Source: Leucobacter chromiireducens subsp. solipictus
GTDB lineage: Bacteria > Actinomycetota > Actinomycetes > Actinomycetales > Microbacteriaceae
Length of the DNA stretch: 64,000 nt
NCBI RefSeq assembly: GCF_016758195.1
Contig: NZ_QYAC01000001.1
Coordinates: 285,423 to 349,422, forward strand
Direction: 5' to 3'
Part shown: one piece after another, positions 55,262 to 63,708 of the stretch
How positions within the stretch are numbered: position 1 is the first letter of the stretch
How the letters are laid out: the number at the start of each line of letters is the position of its first letter
Made by a program: the position numbers and the translations under genes
Notes under the pieces: model-generated
Told to the model about the DNA's origin: nothing
Seen by the model: the letters and a program-made list of their open reading frames with translations, nothing else
Database searches by the model: none

Positions 55262-57352
55262 GTGATTCCCCGCGACGTACCCGTTCATCCGCCCATTTCT
55301 CTGCGTACGGTCGCCGCGCTCGGCACTGCCGCGCTCACCCTCGTCGCCGGAACCGCGATCGCCAGCGGGCTCACCGCGACGCCGGCGGCTGCGGCACCGA
55401 GCAGCGACGCCGCGACACCGGACCTGCTCGTCACCTCGGCTGCGGACACCGGGGCGGGCACGCTCCGCGCCGCGCTTGAGCTCGCGAACACCACCCCCGG
55501 CGCGCAGACGATCGGCTTCGCGGCCGACGTCACCACGGTGACACTTGACAGCCCCCTCCTCAGCACCGATGCCGTGACGCTCGCGGGCACCGGCGTCACC
55601 GTGCTCGCCAGCCCGGAGTGGGCGGTCACCGCGCCCGAGCCCGGCGGACCGCGCTCGCCCGATGTGCTGCTGCACGCGCAGCGTTCCGCGCTCACGCTCC
55701 ACGGGATGACGTTCGATGCGGCCCAGACTGCCGAGTCCGCGGTGTTCCTCGACGCCCCGGGCGGTGCGGACGCGGTGACCATCGCCGACAGTACGCTGCG
55801 CGACGCTACGGGAAGCGCGCTGGTCATCGCCGGCGCCCAGGCCCCCATCGCCGTGGACCGCAGCACACTCGTCCAGCAGGCCACGGCAAATCGCGCGACA
55901 GGGATCGTGGGGGCGGATAGTTCCGCCGCGGCGATCACGGTCACCGACACCACGGTCGCCGGCTTCGGAGCGAGTGCCGCGTCCTTCCAGGAGTGGAACC
56001 CCGTGCCCGGCACCGACGCCCAGATCCGCTTCGAGCGCAGCACGCTCTCCGACAACGGTCGCATCGACGATCCTGCCGCGGCCGCTGGCGGGATCGTCCT
56101 GGAACAGTCGCAAGACCTCCGCACGGGACCGCGCCTCCTCGTGCAGGATTCGATGCTGGCACGCAACGCCGGACACACCGCGGGCGGCATCGCGGTCAGC
56201 ACCCCGCGCTGGGACGCTCCGGGGACCACGCACACCGTCGAAATCACCGGCTCCACCTTCCACGGCAATCTCGGCTATGACGCGGACGACCTCTCGGAGC
56301 TGCCCGAGGCGAGCTTCGCCGCTGCGCGCGCCGACGAGGGCCTCGCGAGCGCTTCGGAGGACATCCCAGCGTCGGACACGCCCGTCGTCTTCGACGTGTC
56401 CAACAGCACCTTCGTCGGCACCGAGGAGTTTCCCTCTCGGGTGCTCTCCCTGAATAACCCCGGGACACGCTCGACGTTCGACCAGGTCACCGTCCTGAAC
56501 GGGTACGTGGCCGTCGGCTACTGGATTCAGTCCCCCGTGTTCGACATGCAGGACACCGTGATCGAGGCCGGCGACTGGGATCCCATCAACATCGCGCAGC
56601 CGGCCCGCTCAGTTCCCGTCGATTCGGCACCGGAGCGTTCCGTGCCCACGGATCCCTTGCCGACGGACTCCGTGCCAACGGCCGACGCACCCGCGCAGCC
56701 GCCGGTGGCGCGCTCACTGCGGAGCGCGTACGTGGATGCCGCCGGAACGGGGCAGCCGCAGATTCAGGGCAGCGACGACGTCGTGGTGCGCTCGGCTGAG
56801 GAACTGCGCCTGGGCACGCTGGCCGACAACGGTGGGCACACCCCGACCGTGCTCCCCGCGGACGAGAGCCCGCTCGTCGACGCGGGCGAGGCCGGCGCGG
56901 GGCAGGAGCCGGATCAGCGCGGCGTCTCCCGGCCGCAGGGTCCCCGCAGCGATATCGGTGCCGTCGAGGTAGCCGAGCCGCCCGTGACGGATCCGGGGAC
57001 CGATCCGAGCACCGACCCAAGCACCGACCCGGCAACGGATCCCAGCACGGACCCGGCAACGGATCCCGCCACCGACCCGAGCACGGAGCCCGGCACGGAT
57101 CCCACGTCCGACCCCACGACGGATCCGGCCACCGACCCCGCCACTGATCCGGCGAGCGACCCTTCCACGGACCCGGGAACTGAGCCGGGAACTGAGCCGG
57201 GAACGGAGCCGGCTGGGCCCGCGGAGCAGGGCGATGCGCTGGCGCGGACGGGCGCGTCGGGCGGCCTCATCGCGTGGGGCGTCGCCGCGGCGATCGCCGC
57301 CATCGCCGGGGGCGGGCTGCTGCTCGCTCGGACGCGCACGCGACGCGGCTGA
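55262..57352 (+). CDS. LAXTG-sortase-anchored parallel beta-helix surface protein
   Basis: 696 residues. Signal peptide about 12-45 ending ATPAAAA. The body, to about residue 570, is a right-handed beta-helix of the polymorphic-outer-membrane/pectate-lyase-like type (ALELANTTPGAQTIGF, TLADNGGHTPTVLP, DQRGVSRPQGPRSDIGAVE, the choice-of-anchor Q ending). Then 18.75 TDPS-type repeats form a Pro-rich wall-spanning stalk, followed by LARTG, a membrane helix and RTRTRRG, which fits a class E sortase signal. GTG 55262 has TGGAG at 7 nt. Ligand unknown, perhaps adhesion or glycan binding. Confidence 0.87.
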   Translation: MIPRDVPVHPPISLRTVAALGTAALTLVAGTAIASGLTATPAAAAPSSDAATPDLLVTSAADTGAGTLRAALELANTTPGAQTIGFAADVTTVTLDSPLLSTDAVTLAGTGVTVLASPEWAVTAPEPGGPRSPDVLLHAQRSALTLHGMTFDAAQTAESAVFLDAPGGADAVTIADSTLRDATGSALVIAGAQAPIAVDRSTLVQQATANRATGIVGADSSAAAITVTDTTVAGFGASAASFQEWNPVPGTDAQIRFERSTLSDNGRIDDPAAAAGGIVLEQSQDLRTGPRLLVQDSMLARNAGHTAGGIAVSTPRWDAPGTTHTVEITGSTFHGNLGYDADDLSELPEASFAAARADEGLASASEDIPASDTPVVFDVSNSTFVGTEEFPSRVLSLNNPGTRSTFDQVTVLNGYVAVGYWIQSPVFDMQDTVIEAGDWDPINIAQPARSVPVDSAPERSVPTDPLPTDSVPTADAPAQPPVARSLRSAYVDAAGTGQPQIQGSDDVVVRSAEELRLGTLADNGGHTPTVLPADESPLVDAGEAGAGQEPDQRGVSRPQGPRSDIGAVEVAEPPVTDPGTDPSTDPSTDPATDPSTDPATDPATDPSTEPGTDPTSDPTTDPATDPATDPASDPSTDPGTEPGTEPGTEPAGPAEQGDALARTGASGGLIAWGVAAAIAAIAGGGLLLARTRTRRG
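56987..57211 (+). repeat. 12-bp repeats encoding a T-D/E-P-x stalk
   Basis: Seventy-five codons of four-residue units (TDPG, TDPS, TDPA, TEPG) with no frame break. A typical cell-wall-spanning spacer before a sortase signal; copy number may vary. Confidence 0.92.
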
Positions 57353-57359
57353 TCCCGCG

Positions 57360-57409
57360 CACACTGCGAACCCGCCCGAGTCGGCTGACTCGGGCGGGTT
57401 CGCAGTGTG
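57360..57409. terminator. bidirectional terminator after the surface protein gene
   Basis: Perfect 23-bp stem (57360-57382 with 57387-57409) and GGCT loop. Converging stops lie 7 bp and 10 bp away. Confidence 0.95.
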
Positions 57410-57418
57410 TCGAGGCGT

Positions 57419-58222
57419 CTAGCTCGCGGGCGGGGTGAAACGCCCGTCGATCGCGGTCCAGCCGCCGTCGACGGTGAGTGTGGTCCCGGTCACGAAGGAG
57501 GCCGCGTCTGAGGCGAGGAATACGACGGCCCCTGCCAGCTCGTCGGGACGCGACCAGCGGCCAAGTGCGCTCTTCTCGGCGTAGGCGTCGTACCATTCCG
57601 GGTTCGCCTTGATCTGCGAGGTGAGCGGGGTTTCCACCACACCGGGGGCCACCACGTTCACCCGCACGCCCTGCGCACCGTACTCCGCCGCAGCGGTCTT
57701 GGCGAGCTGCACGAGCCCGGCCTTCGTCGCCGCGTAGACCCCCTGACCCGGTTCCACGACCTGCGCCCGGATCGAGGCGAAGCCAATGATCGACCCGCCC
57801 CCGTTCGCCGCGAATCGCTCGGCGAACTGGCGGATCAGCTGGAACGAGGCCCGCAGGTTGAGGTTCAGCACGCGATCGAACTCGTCCATCGTGTAGTCCG
57901 CCATGCGCTTGCGCACGTTCGTTGCCGCGGTGAACACGAGCGCCGCGGCGGTGCCGAAGCGCTCGGCGGCAGCAGCCACCTCGGCATCGTCGAGCACGTT
58001 CAGACGGTACGCCTCAGCGGAGCCACCCTGCTCCTGAATGACGGCGGCGGTTGCCTCCGCGGCGTCGAGCGCCCAATCGGCGACCACGACGTGCGCCCCC
58101 TGCGCGGCCAGCGCCTGCGCCGACTCGCGGCCGATGCCGGATCCGGCACCGATCACCACGACGGTGCGCGAATCAAGCCGGAACAACCGGCTGTAGTCGG
58201 GGGAAGCGGAGGGCTTGGTCAT
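57419..58222 (-). CDS. short-chain dehydrogenase/reductase
   Basis: 267 residues, classical SDR. Cofactor site GAGSGIGRESAQAL (residues 25-38), NVRKRM in place of the usual NNAG, then catalytic Tyr-x-x-x-Lys in GVYAATKAGL (with Ser of IGFASI before it), and PGVVETPL. ATG 58222 has AAAGGA upstream. Follows the aldehyde dehydrogenase by 42 bp in one operon; likely oxidises an alcohol intermediate. Confidence 0.93.
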   Translation of the reverse strand: MTKPSASPDYSRLFRLDSRTVVVIGAGSGIGRESAQALAAQGAHVVVADWALDAAEATAAVIQEQGGSAEAYRLNVLDDAEVAAAAERFGTAAALVFTAATNVRKRMADYTMDEFDRVLNLNLRASFQLIRQFAERFAANGGGSIIGFASIRAQVVEPGQGVYAATKAGLVQLAKTAAAEYGAQGVRVNVVAPGVVETPLTSQIKANPEWYDAYAEKSALGRWSRPDELAGAVVFLASDAASFVTGTTLTVDGGWTAIDGRFTPPAS

Positions 58223-58264
58223 GCTGGGTCCTTTGCTGGTGCGGGTCAAAGACGGAGTGGGCGG

Positions 58265-59818
58265 TTAGCCGCGGGCGCGGGGCCGGATCATGGCCATGCG
58301 GGTGACGGTGAACTCTTCGATGGCGTAGCGCGGACCCTCGCGTCCGATGCCGGAATCCTTCACCCCGCCGTAGGGCATGATGTCGGAGCGGAAGCCGGGG
58401 ATCTCGTTGACCACCACACCGCCGACGTCGAGCTGTTCGATGGCCGCAAACGCGCTCTCGAGCGAGGCCGTGTAGATCGCGGCCTGCAAGCCGTAGCGGG
58501 AGGCGTTGACGAGGGCGATGGCCTCCGGCATCGAGTCGACCGTGGTGAGGCAGATCACCGGGCCGAAGATCTCCTCGGCCCAGACCTCGGCATCTGCCGG
58601 AACCTGTCCGAGCACGGTCGGCTGCACCAGCGCGGGGTTCGTCGCCGCAGCGTCACTGACCGTGCTCCCGTCCTCTCCCGCGAGCACGGTGGCCCCCGCG
58701 ACGACGGCCGCGGCGATCATGGCCCGGATCCGGTGTCCGGAGGCCGCGTTGATGACGGGGGCGACGGTCGTGTCCACGGCGCGCGGATCGCCGACGACGA
58801 CCTCCCCCATGCGCGCGATCAGGCGCTCCGTGAACGTCTGCGCAATCGGCCGCTCGAGCACCACGCGCTGCACGGAGATGCACGCCTGCCCATTGGCGTA
58901 AAACCCGCCGCGCAGCACGGCGTCGACGGCCGCGTCGAGGTCGGCGTCGGCCGCGACGATAAACCCGGTGTTCGAGCCGAGCTCCAGCACCGTCTTGCGC
59001 GGTGCCGCCTGCTGGGCGATCAGGTGGCCGATCTTCGCCGAGCCCGTGAACGAGACGACCTGCGCGCGCGGATCCCGCACGAGCGTCTCCCCCACTTCGG
59101 GGGCACCGTTGACGAGCTGCACCGCGGCGGGCGTGATGCCGCGGGAGAGCAGTTCCTCGCGCACGATCGCGACGAGTTCCAGCGTGGCCAGCGGGGTGTT
59201 GGGCGCGGGCTTGATGATCACCGGGCACCCCGCGGCGATGGCCGGGGCGAGCTTGTGCGTGGCAAGCAGGAGGGGGTAGTTGAAGCCCGCGATGCCGATG
59301 ACCACACCGGCGGGCTTCCGGCTGTAGTAGCCGATCATGCCCCGGCCCAGCTCCTGCAGGTCGAGCGGCACCGTCTCCCCGTGAACGTGCGAGACCTCCT
59401 CGGCGGTGGCTTGGAGGGTCACGATGGTCCGGTTCACCTCGGTCTGGCAGTCGACGCGGGGCTTGCCGGTTTCGAGGATGAGGAGCTCCACGAAACGCTC
59501 GGCATCCGCTCGCAGACGGTCGTGCACGGCGAGCAGGACGGCCTTGCGCTCGGCCGTGGTGAGCGCTGCGATCTCGGGCCGGGCCGCCGCGGCGGCGTCC
59601 AACGCGTCGCGCGACTCAGCCGCGGTGCTCACCGGAGCCGCGGCGACAACCGTGCCGTCGAAGGGAAACACCACGTCCTGTGAGTCCGGCACCGCGCGCC
59701 AGGTCGCGCCGATCGGGAGCTGCCCGGCCGGGGCGATCAGGGCGAGCGCCTCGCGCTGGCTCGCCGGGCTCTGCCGGGGGTCCAGCTGAGTGGTGTCGCG
59801 CTGCGTGTCGTCGCTCAT
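58265..59818 (-). CDS. aldehyde dehydrogenase
   Basis: 517 residues. Rossmann cofactor sites GIAGFNYPLLLATHKLAPAI and FTGSAKIGHLI, the general base Glu in LELGSNTGF and the nucleophilic Cys in GQACISVQRV. Closest in style to lactaldehyde/benzaldehyde-type ALDHs. ATG 59818 follows GAGGA at 9 nt. Longer reading upstream would pass the divergent promoter. First gene of the ALDH-SDR operon, with the predicted start of transcription in the GntR operator. Confidence 0.92.
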   Translation of the reverse strand: MSDDTQRDTTQLDPRQSPASQREALALIAPAGQLPIGATWRAVPDSQDVVFPFDGTVVAAAPVSTAAESRDALDAAAAARPEIAALTTAERKAVLLAVHDRLRADAERFVELLILETGKPRVDCQTEVNRTIVTLQATAEEVSHVHGETVPLDLQELGRGMIGYYSRKPAGVVIGIAGFNYPLLLATHKLAPAIAAGCPVIIKPAPNTPLATLELVAIVREELLSRGITPAAVQLVNGAPEVGETLVRDPRAQVVSFTGSAKIGHLIAQQAAPRKTVLELGSNTGFIVAADADLDAAVDAVLRGGFYANGQACISVQRVVLERPIAQTFTERLIARMGEVVVGDPRAVDTTVAPVINAASGHRIRAMIAAAVVAGATVLAGEDGSTVSDAAATNPALVQPTVLGQVPADAEVWAEEIFGPVICLTTVDSMPEAIALVNASRYGLQAAIYTASLESAFAAIEQLDVGGVVVNEIPGFRSDIMPYGGVKDSGIGREGPRYAIEEFTVTRMAMIRPRARG

Positions 59819-59908
59819 GGTGGTGTCCTCGCGTGCGGGGCCGCGTCGCGGCACGGTGCCACGACGCAACGGATGACCGGTGAAGTGTGCGGCCTCCCGC
59901 GTCGCGCG

Positions 59909-59938
59909 AGTGGCCTTACCAGTTAATATAGTTGAACA
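59909..59938. promoter_or_regulatory. candidate GntR operator, copy B
   Basis: AGTGGCCTTACCA at 59909-59921 is identical to the 13-mer at 48175. Eight bases later AGTTGAAC matches the second element of copy A (GGTTCGAAC) after one gap. TGGTAAGGCCA on the minus strand covers the predicted ALDH transcription start, the position of a repressor site. Confidence 0.65.
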
Positions 59939-59953
59939 TCGCCTGTTCGCCAA
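59925..59953 (-). promoter_or_regulatory. promoter of the aldehyde dehydrogenase-SDR operon
   Basis: Minus strand TTGGCG (59948-59953), 17-bp spacer, TATATT (59925-59930). The start should fall near 59918, inside the operator. Confidence 0.65.
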
Positions 59954-60002
59954 CGCAGCGCCGCCGCCATGGTCCGCGGCGCGACCGCCGGAAGGATCCC
60001 AC

Positions 60003-61133
60003 ATGACGAACCGCTATTCCCTCGCAGTGCTCCCCGGCGACGGCATTGGCCCGGAGGTCGTGGGCTGCGCCCTCGAGGTCCTCGATGCCGCCGAGGCACG
60101 CTTCGGGTTCACCACGGCGCGCACCCCGGTTGCGGCGGGTGCGCAGCACTACCTCGCCACCGGCGAGCTGTTCACCGAGGTCGAGCCCACGCTTCGCGAG
60201 CACGACGCGATCCTCTTCGGCTCCATGGGCGATCCCGCCGTCACCCCGGGGATCCTGGAGCGCGGCTTTATTCTCGAAATGCGGCAGCGCTTTCAGCAGG
60301 CGGCGAACGTGCGCCCCGTGCGCCTCTATCCCGGCGTCCCCACGCCGATCGCCGGGCTCACCCCCGAGCGCTGCGAGATGGTGATCGTCCGAGAGAACAC
60401 CGAGGGTGCCTACGTCGGCCGCGGCTCCACCGTCCACGCGGGCACGGAGCACGCCGTCGCGATGCAGGAATCGCTGAACACCCGGGCCGGGATCGAGCGC
60501 GTCGTCGACTTCGCGTTCCGCCTGGCGCTCGGTCGCCGCAACAAGCTCACGCTCTGCCACAAGACGAACATTCTCGTCGCCGCCGGCCAGCTCTGGCAGG
60601 AGGTCGTCGCCGACCTCGCGCTCCGCTACCCCGAGGTGGAGACGGACTACGTGCACGTTGACGCGATGTGCTTCCACCTCCCCCTCACGCCCGAGCGCTT
60701 CGACGTCGTGGTGACGGACAACCTGTTCGGCGACATCATCACCGACCTCGGGGCCGTCATCCAGGGCGGGCTCGGCGTCGCGACCAGCGCGAACCTCAAT
60801 CTCGACGGCACCGCGCCCTCGATGTTCGAGGCGATCCACGGCTCCGCCCCCGACATCGCGGGCACGGGCTGGGCCAACCCCTCGGGGGCGATCCTCTCCC
60901 TCGCGCTGCTCCTCGGCCACCTCGGAGAGGGAGATGCCGCACGCGCGGTCGAAGCGGCCACCGTGCAGGTGCTCGGCGAGCTGCCCGCGCTCGCCGGCGC
61001 CGAGATGGGCATGCGCACGGAGGAGGTGGGGGCCCGCATCGCCGCGCTGGTGCGCGACGGGGAGGCCGATCCGACGCTCGTCCCCGATTCGCTCCTCGGA
61101 CAGCTCGCCACGCTCGCGCCGTCGCGGCGCTAG
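60003..61133 (+). CDS. isocitrate/isopropylmalate dehydrogenase family enzyme (LeuB-like)
   Basis: 376 residues, beta-hydroxyacid oxidative decarboxylase. Motifs: LPGDGIGPEVVGCAL, LFGSMGDPAVTPGILERG, REGTEGAYVG-like VRENTEGAYVGR, HKTNILVAAGQLW with the catalytic Lys, DNLFGDIITDLGAVIQGG with the metal-binding Asp residues and HGSAPDIAG. Resembles mycobacterial LeuB, so isopropylmalate is possible, but the place among catabolic genes and the shared operator favour another 2,3-dicarboxylate such as a tartrate-like acid. GGAAGGA precedes the ATG. Confidence 0.9.
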   Translation: MTNRYSLAVLPGDGIGPEVVGCALEVLDAAEARFGFTTARTPVAAGAQHYLATGELFTEVEPTLREHDAILFGSMGDPAVTPGILERGFILEMRQRFQQAANVRPVRLYPGVPTPIAGLTPERCEMVIVRENTEGAYVGRGSTVHAGTEHAVAMQESLNTRAGIERVVDFAFRLALGRRNKLTLCHKTNILVAAGQLWQEVVADLALRYPEVETDYVHVDAMCFHLPLTPERFDVVVTDNLFGDIITDLGAVIQGGLGVATSANLNLDGTAPSMFEAIHGSAPDIAGTGWANPSGAILSLALLLGHLGEGDAARAVEAATVQVLGELPALAGAEMGMRTEEVGARIAALVRDGEADPTLVPDSLLGQLATLAPSRR

Positions 61134-61218
61134 CGGGATTCGCCCGCCGGGCGCTCCGCTCGCGCCGTCGCGGTGCCACCGGGGTGCCCTCGCTGGGGTG
61201 CCGCGGGGTCCCTCCGCG

Positions 61219-63597
61219 CTACCGCCCGAGCGCCCCGCGCTCGACAAGCGCGGCCACCACGCGCTCCGCGGCGTGTCCGTCGTCGTGCGGCGCGAACCGG
61301 GCGCGCCATGCGGCCTCAGCATCGGGCCGAAGCCAGCTCGCCTCGGCACCCCGTTCCGCCCACTCCTGGGCGTGGGCCACAACCTCGTCCCGCGACGTCA
61401 GGAGCGGCCCGGGGGCGGTTGCGGCGAAATCGAACGTGAAGCCACGCTCGCGGTCCCGGTAGGACTCGAGATCCGGCACGAAGAACAGGAGCGGCACGCG
61501 CGCCACCGCGGCGTCGAACATGATCGAGGAGTAATCCGTGATCAGGAGGTCGGCGGCGAGGATGACGTCGTTGACGTCGGCGTGCGCGGAGGCGTCGATG
61601 ACGCGCGCGCCGGTCGCGTCGCCCGGGGCCGCCCCGTAGCTCCCCAAGCCGTGGGTGCGGGTGTGGCCGCGTGCCACCACCACCCAGTCCTCCCCGAGCT
61701 CCGCCGCGAGCCGACGCACGTCGAGGTCGTCGACGACAGAGATTCCGCCATCGCGCCAGGTCGGCGCGTAGACGAGCACCCGGACGCCCGCGGGGATCCC
61801 GAGCGCGGCGCGCGCCGCACCCACGATGATCGGGTTGCGGTCGGCCCCGAGCACGGCGCGGGCCAACCGGTCCGCACGCGGATAGCCGGTTTCGAGGATC
61901 TCGCCCCGGTAGGCGTAGCTGCTCCGGAACTGCGCGGTGGAGTGCGGGTTCTGGGACAGCAGCAGGTTCCACCGGCGGCTCTCGCGCCGGATCGCGAGGC
62001 GGGTGCGCAGCCCGACATTCGGTCGGCCGAGCGCAAGGTGCTTGAGCATGGTGCCGTGCCAGGTTTGCAGCACAATCTGGCCGCGGCGACGGCGGAACCC
62101 GAAGCGCAGCCAATCGTTCACCACGAGGACGCGGGCGTACCGGCGGGCCGCGTGCCACGCGCGGCTCCCGACCACCACTGCGGTCGCGCCGTCCGGCACC
62201 GCCTGCGCCTCGCTCGTGACGCTCCAGTACCGAGCCGCATCCGGGAATCGCGCGGCGATCTCCGCGTCGATCGCGAGCGGATTGCAGCTCACCTGCCGCC
62301 CATAGAAGCTCTCGAAGAACACTCCGCCCGGGGTGACCAGGTCACGCGCCGGGAGCGCGAGCTCACGGGCCGCCGCGAGGACCCGCGCCGCGGCCCCACC
62401 CTCGGGGTAGGCGTGAAAACGGGCCGCGAGCGCGCGCGTTTCCGCCTCGGCCGCGCGCCGCGCGGGGGATCCCGGGCTGAGCTCGCCGAGGCGCTGCAGA
62501 GACGCCGCCCAGTTGCGCGCGACGCGGCCGCCGCTCGTCACCTCGAGCGGCTCGTACAGGCCGCGCGTTGCCGTGTAGTGGGCCAGGTCGGGCGCGAACC
62601 AGACGATCGGCCGCCCCAGCAGCGCGAAGTCGAGCGCCGTCGAGGAGTAATCGGTGATGACGACGTCAAACGCGCCGAGCGCCGGGGTGAGATCGCGCAG
62701 CCGGTCCGACCCGAGCAGATGCACCCGGTCGCTCCGGAGCGCCTCGTAGGCTCCCCGCCCCAGCGGGTGGGGCCGGATCACGAGGTGCGCGTCCAGGCGC
62801 TCAAGCGTCGCCGCGATCGCTGCGGCCTCGGCGGGCGTCGGCACGGCGGGGTCTTCCTCGCCATCGCGCCAGGTCGGAGCGTAGAGCACGAGCTGTGCGC
62901 CCGAGGCGATGGTTTCGGGTGCGTCGAGCAGTCGGATCACTTCGGCGCGCGTGGCCGCCGCGGCCGCCGGATCACTGGCCTGCCGCGCGAGCGCATCGTC
63001 GCGGGGGTCCCCGAGGACACGCACCTTGCCCGGATCCACGCGGAACGCGGAACGCAGCCGCTCGGCGGCGACCTCCGATCCCGCGACGTACATGTCGATT
63101 TCGCGAGAGCCCGCCAGGTACATGCGGCGCAGCAGCGCCCGTACCGGGGCGGGACCGCGCACCGCGGTGGTCACCGGCGAGTCGAGGTGCAGGCGCTTCA
63201 GCGGGGCCCCGTGCCACAACTGCACGATGCGCGCGCCCGTGATCCCGAAGCGATTCACGTCGCCGAGCCCGTGCGTCACGACGATCTGTCCGGCGCGCAG
63301 CGTGGCCCAGTACCCGGCCCAGCCGCGCCGGATCACGGGCGTCACCCCTTCGGCCCTGGCGATCTCCGCCTCCGCATCATCGGCGACGAGCCACACGATC
63401 TCGGCTGCTGGGTCGCTCGCCTGCAACGCTCGGGCCACCGCGAGCGCTCCTTCGCCGACGCCGATCCCGCTGCCGAATGCCCAGCGCCCCGCAATCCGGG
63501 GCACGAACCAGGACAGCACGATCGAGAGAAGGTACTGGGGCACGGCGAGCAACTTTGCAAGGTTGCCGCGCGCGAAGGTGAATCCTGCGGTACTCAT
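61219..63597 (-). CDS. bimodular TagF-like glycerophosphotransferase
   Basis: 792 residues made of two related halves, each a CDP-glycerol glycerophosphotransferase-type GT-B domain. First: LWHGAPLKRL, YAPTWRDGEED, VIRPHPLG, ITDYSSTALDFALLG. Second: TWHGTMLKHL, YAPTWRDGG, ARGHTRTH, ITDYSSIMFDAAV. A membrane-binding hydrophobic N-terminus (LLAVPQYLLSIVLSW). Bimodular enzymes of this type can both prime and extend glycerol-phosphate chains. Monocistronic between the LeuB-like gene and a terminator shared with the HtrA-like gene's end. Confidence 0.9.
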   Translation of the reverse strand: MSTAGFTFARGNLAKLLAVPQYLLSIVLSWFVPRIAGRWAFGSGIGVGEGALAVARALQASDPAAEIVWLVADDAEAEIARAEGVTPVIRRGWAGYWATLRAGQIVVTHGLGDVNRFGITGARIVQLWHGAPLKRLHLDSPVTTAVRGPAPVRALLRRMYLAGSREIDMYVAGSEVAAERLRSAFRVDPGKVRVLGDPRDDALARQASDPAAAAATRAEVIRLLDAPETIASGAQLVLYAPTWRDGEEDPAVPTPAEAAAIAATLERLDAHLVIRPHPLGRGAYEALRSDRVHLLGSDRLRDLTPALGAFDVVITDYSSTALDFALLGRPIVWFAPDLAHYTATRGLYEPLEVTSGGRVARNWAASLQRLGELSPGSPARRAAEAETRALAARFHAYPEGGAAARVLAAARELALPARDLVTPGGVFFESFYGRQVSCNPLAIDAEIAARFPDAARYWSVTSEAQAVPDGATAVVVGSRAWHAARRYARVLVVNDWLRFGFRRRRGQIVLQTWHGTMLKHLALGRPNVGLRTRLAIRRESRRWNLLLSQNPHSTAQFRSSYAYRGEILETGYPRADRLARAVLGADRNPIIVGAARAALGIPAGVRVLVYAPTWRDGGISVVDDLDVRRLAAELGEDWVVVARGHTRTHGLGSYGAAPGDATGARVIDASAHADVNDVILAADLLITDYSSIMFDAAVARVPLLFFVPDLESYRDRERGFTFDFAATAPGPLLTSRDEVVAHAQEWAERGAEASWLRPDAEAAWRARFAPHDDGHAAERVVAALVERGALGR

Positions 63598-63642
63598 CGC
63601 TCCCCACTGTAGAGGATCGAGCTGCGGAGGCCACGATGCACA

Positions 63643-63687
63643 ACGGCCGGTGCCGGCGCCCCGTTCAGGGGCACCGGCACCGGCCGT
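63643..63687. terminator. terminator between the HtrA-like gene and the TagF-like gene
   Basis: Twenty-base arms (63643-63662 with 63668-63687) differing at one pair, 5-nt loop GTTCA. It follows the HtrA-like stop by about 22 bp on the minus strand. Confidence 0.88.
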
Positions 63688-63708
63688 GCGCGTGCGGAGG
63701 CTACGGTG

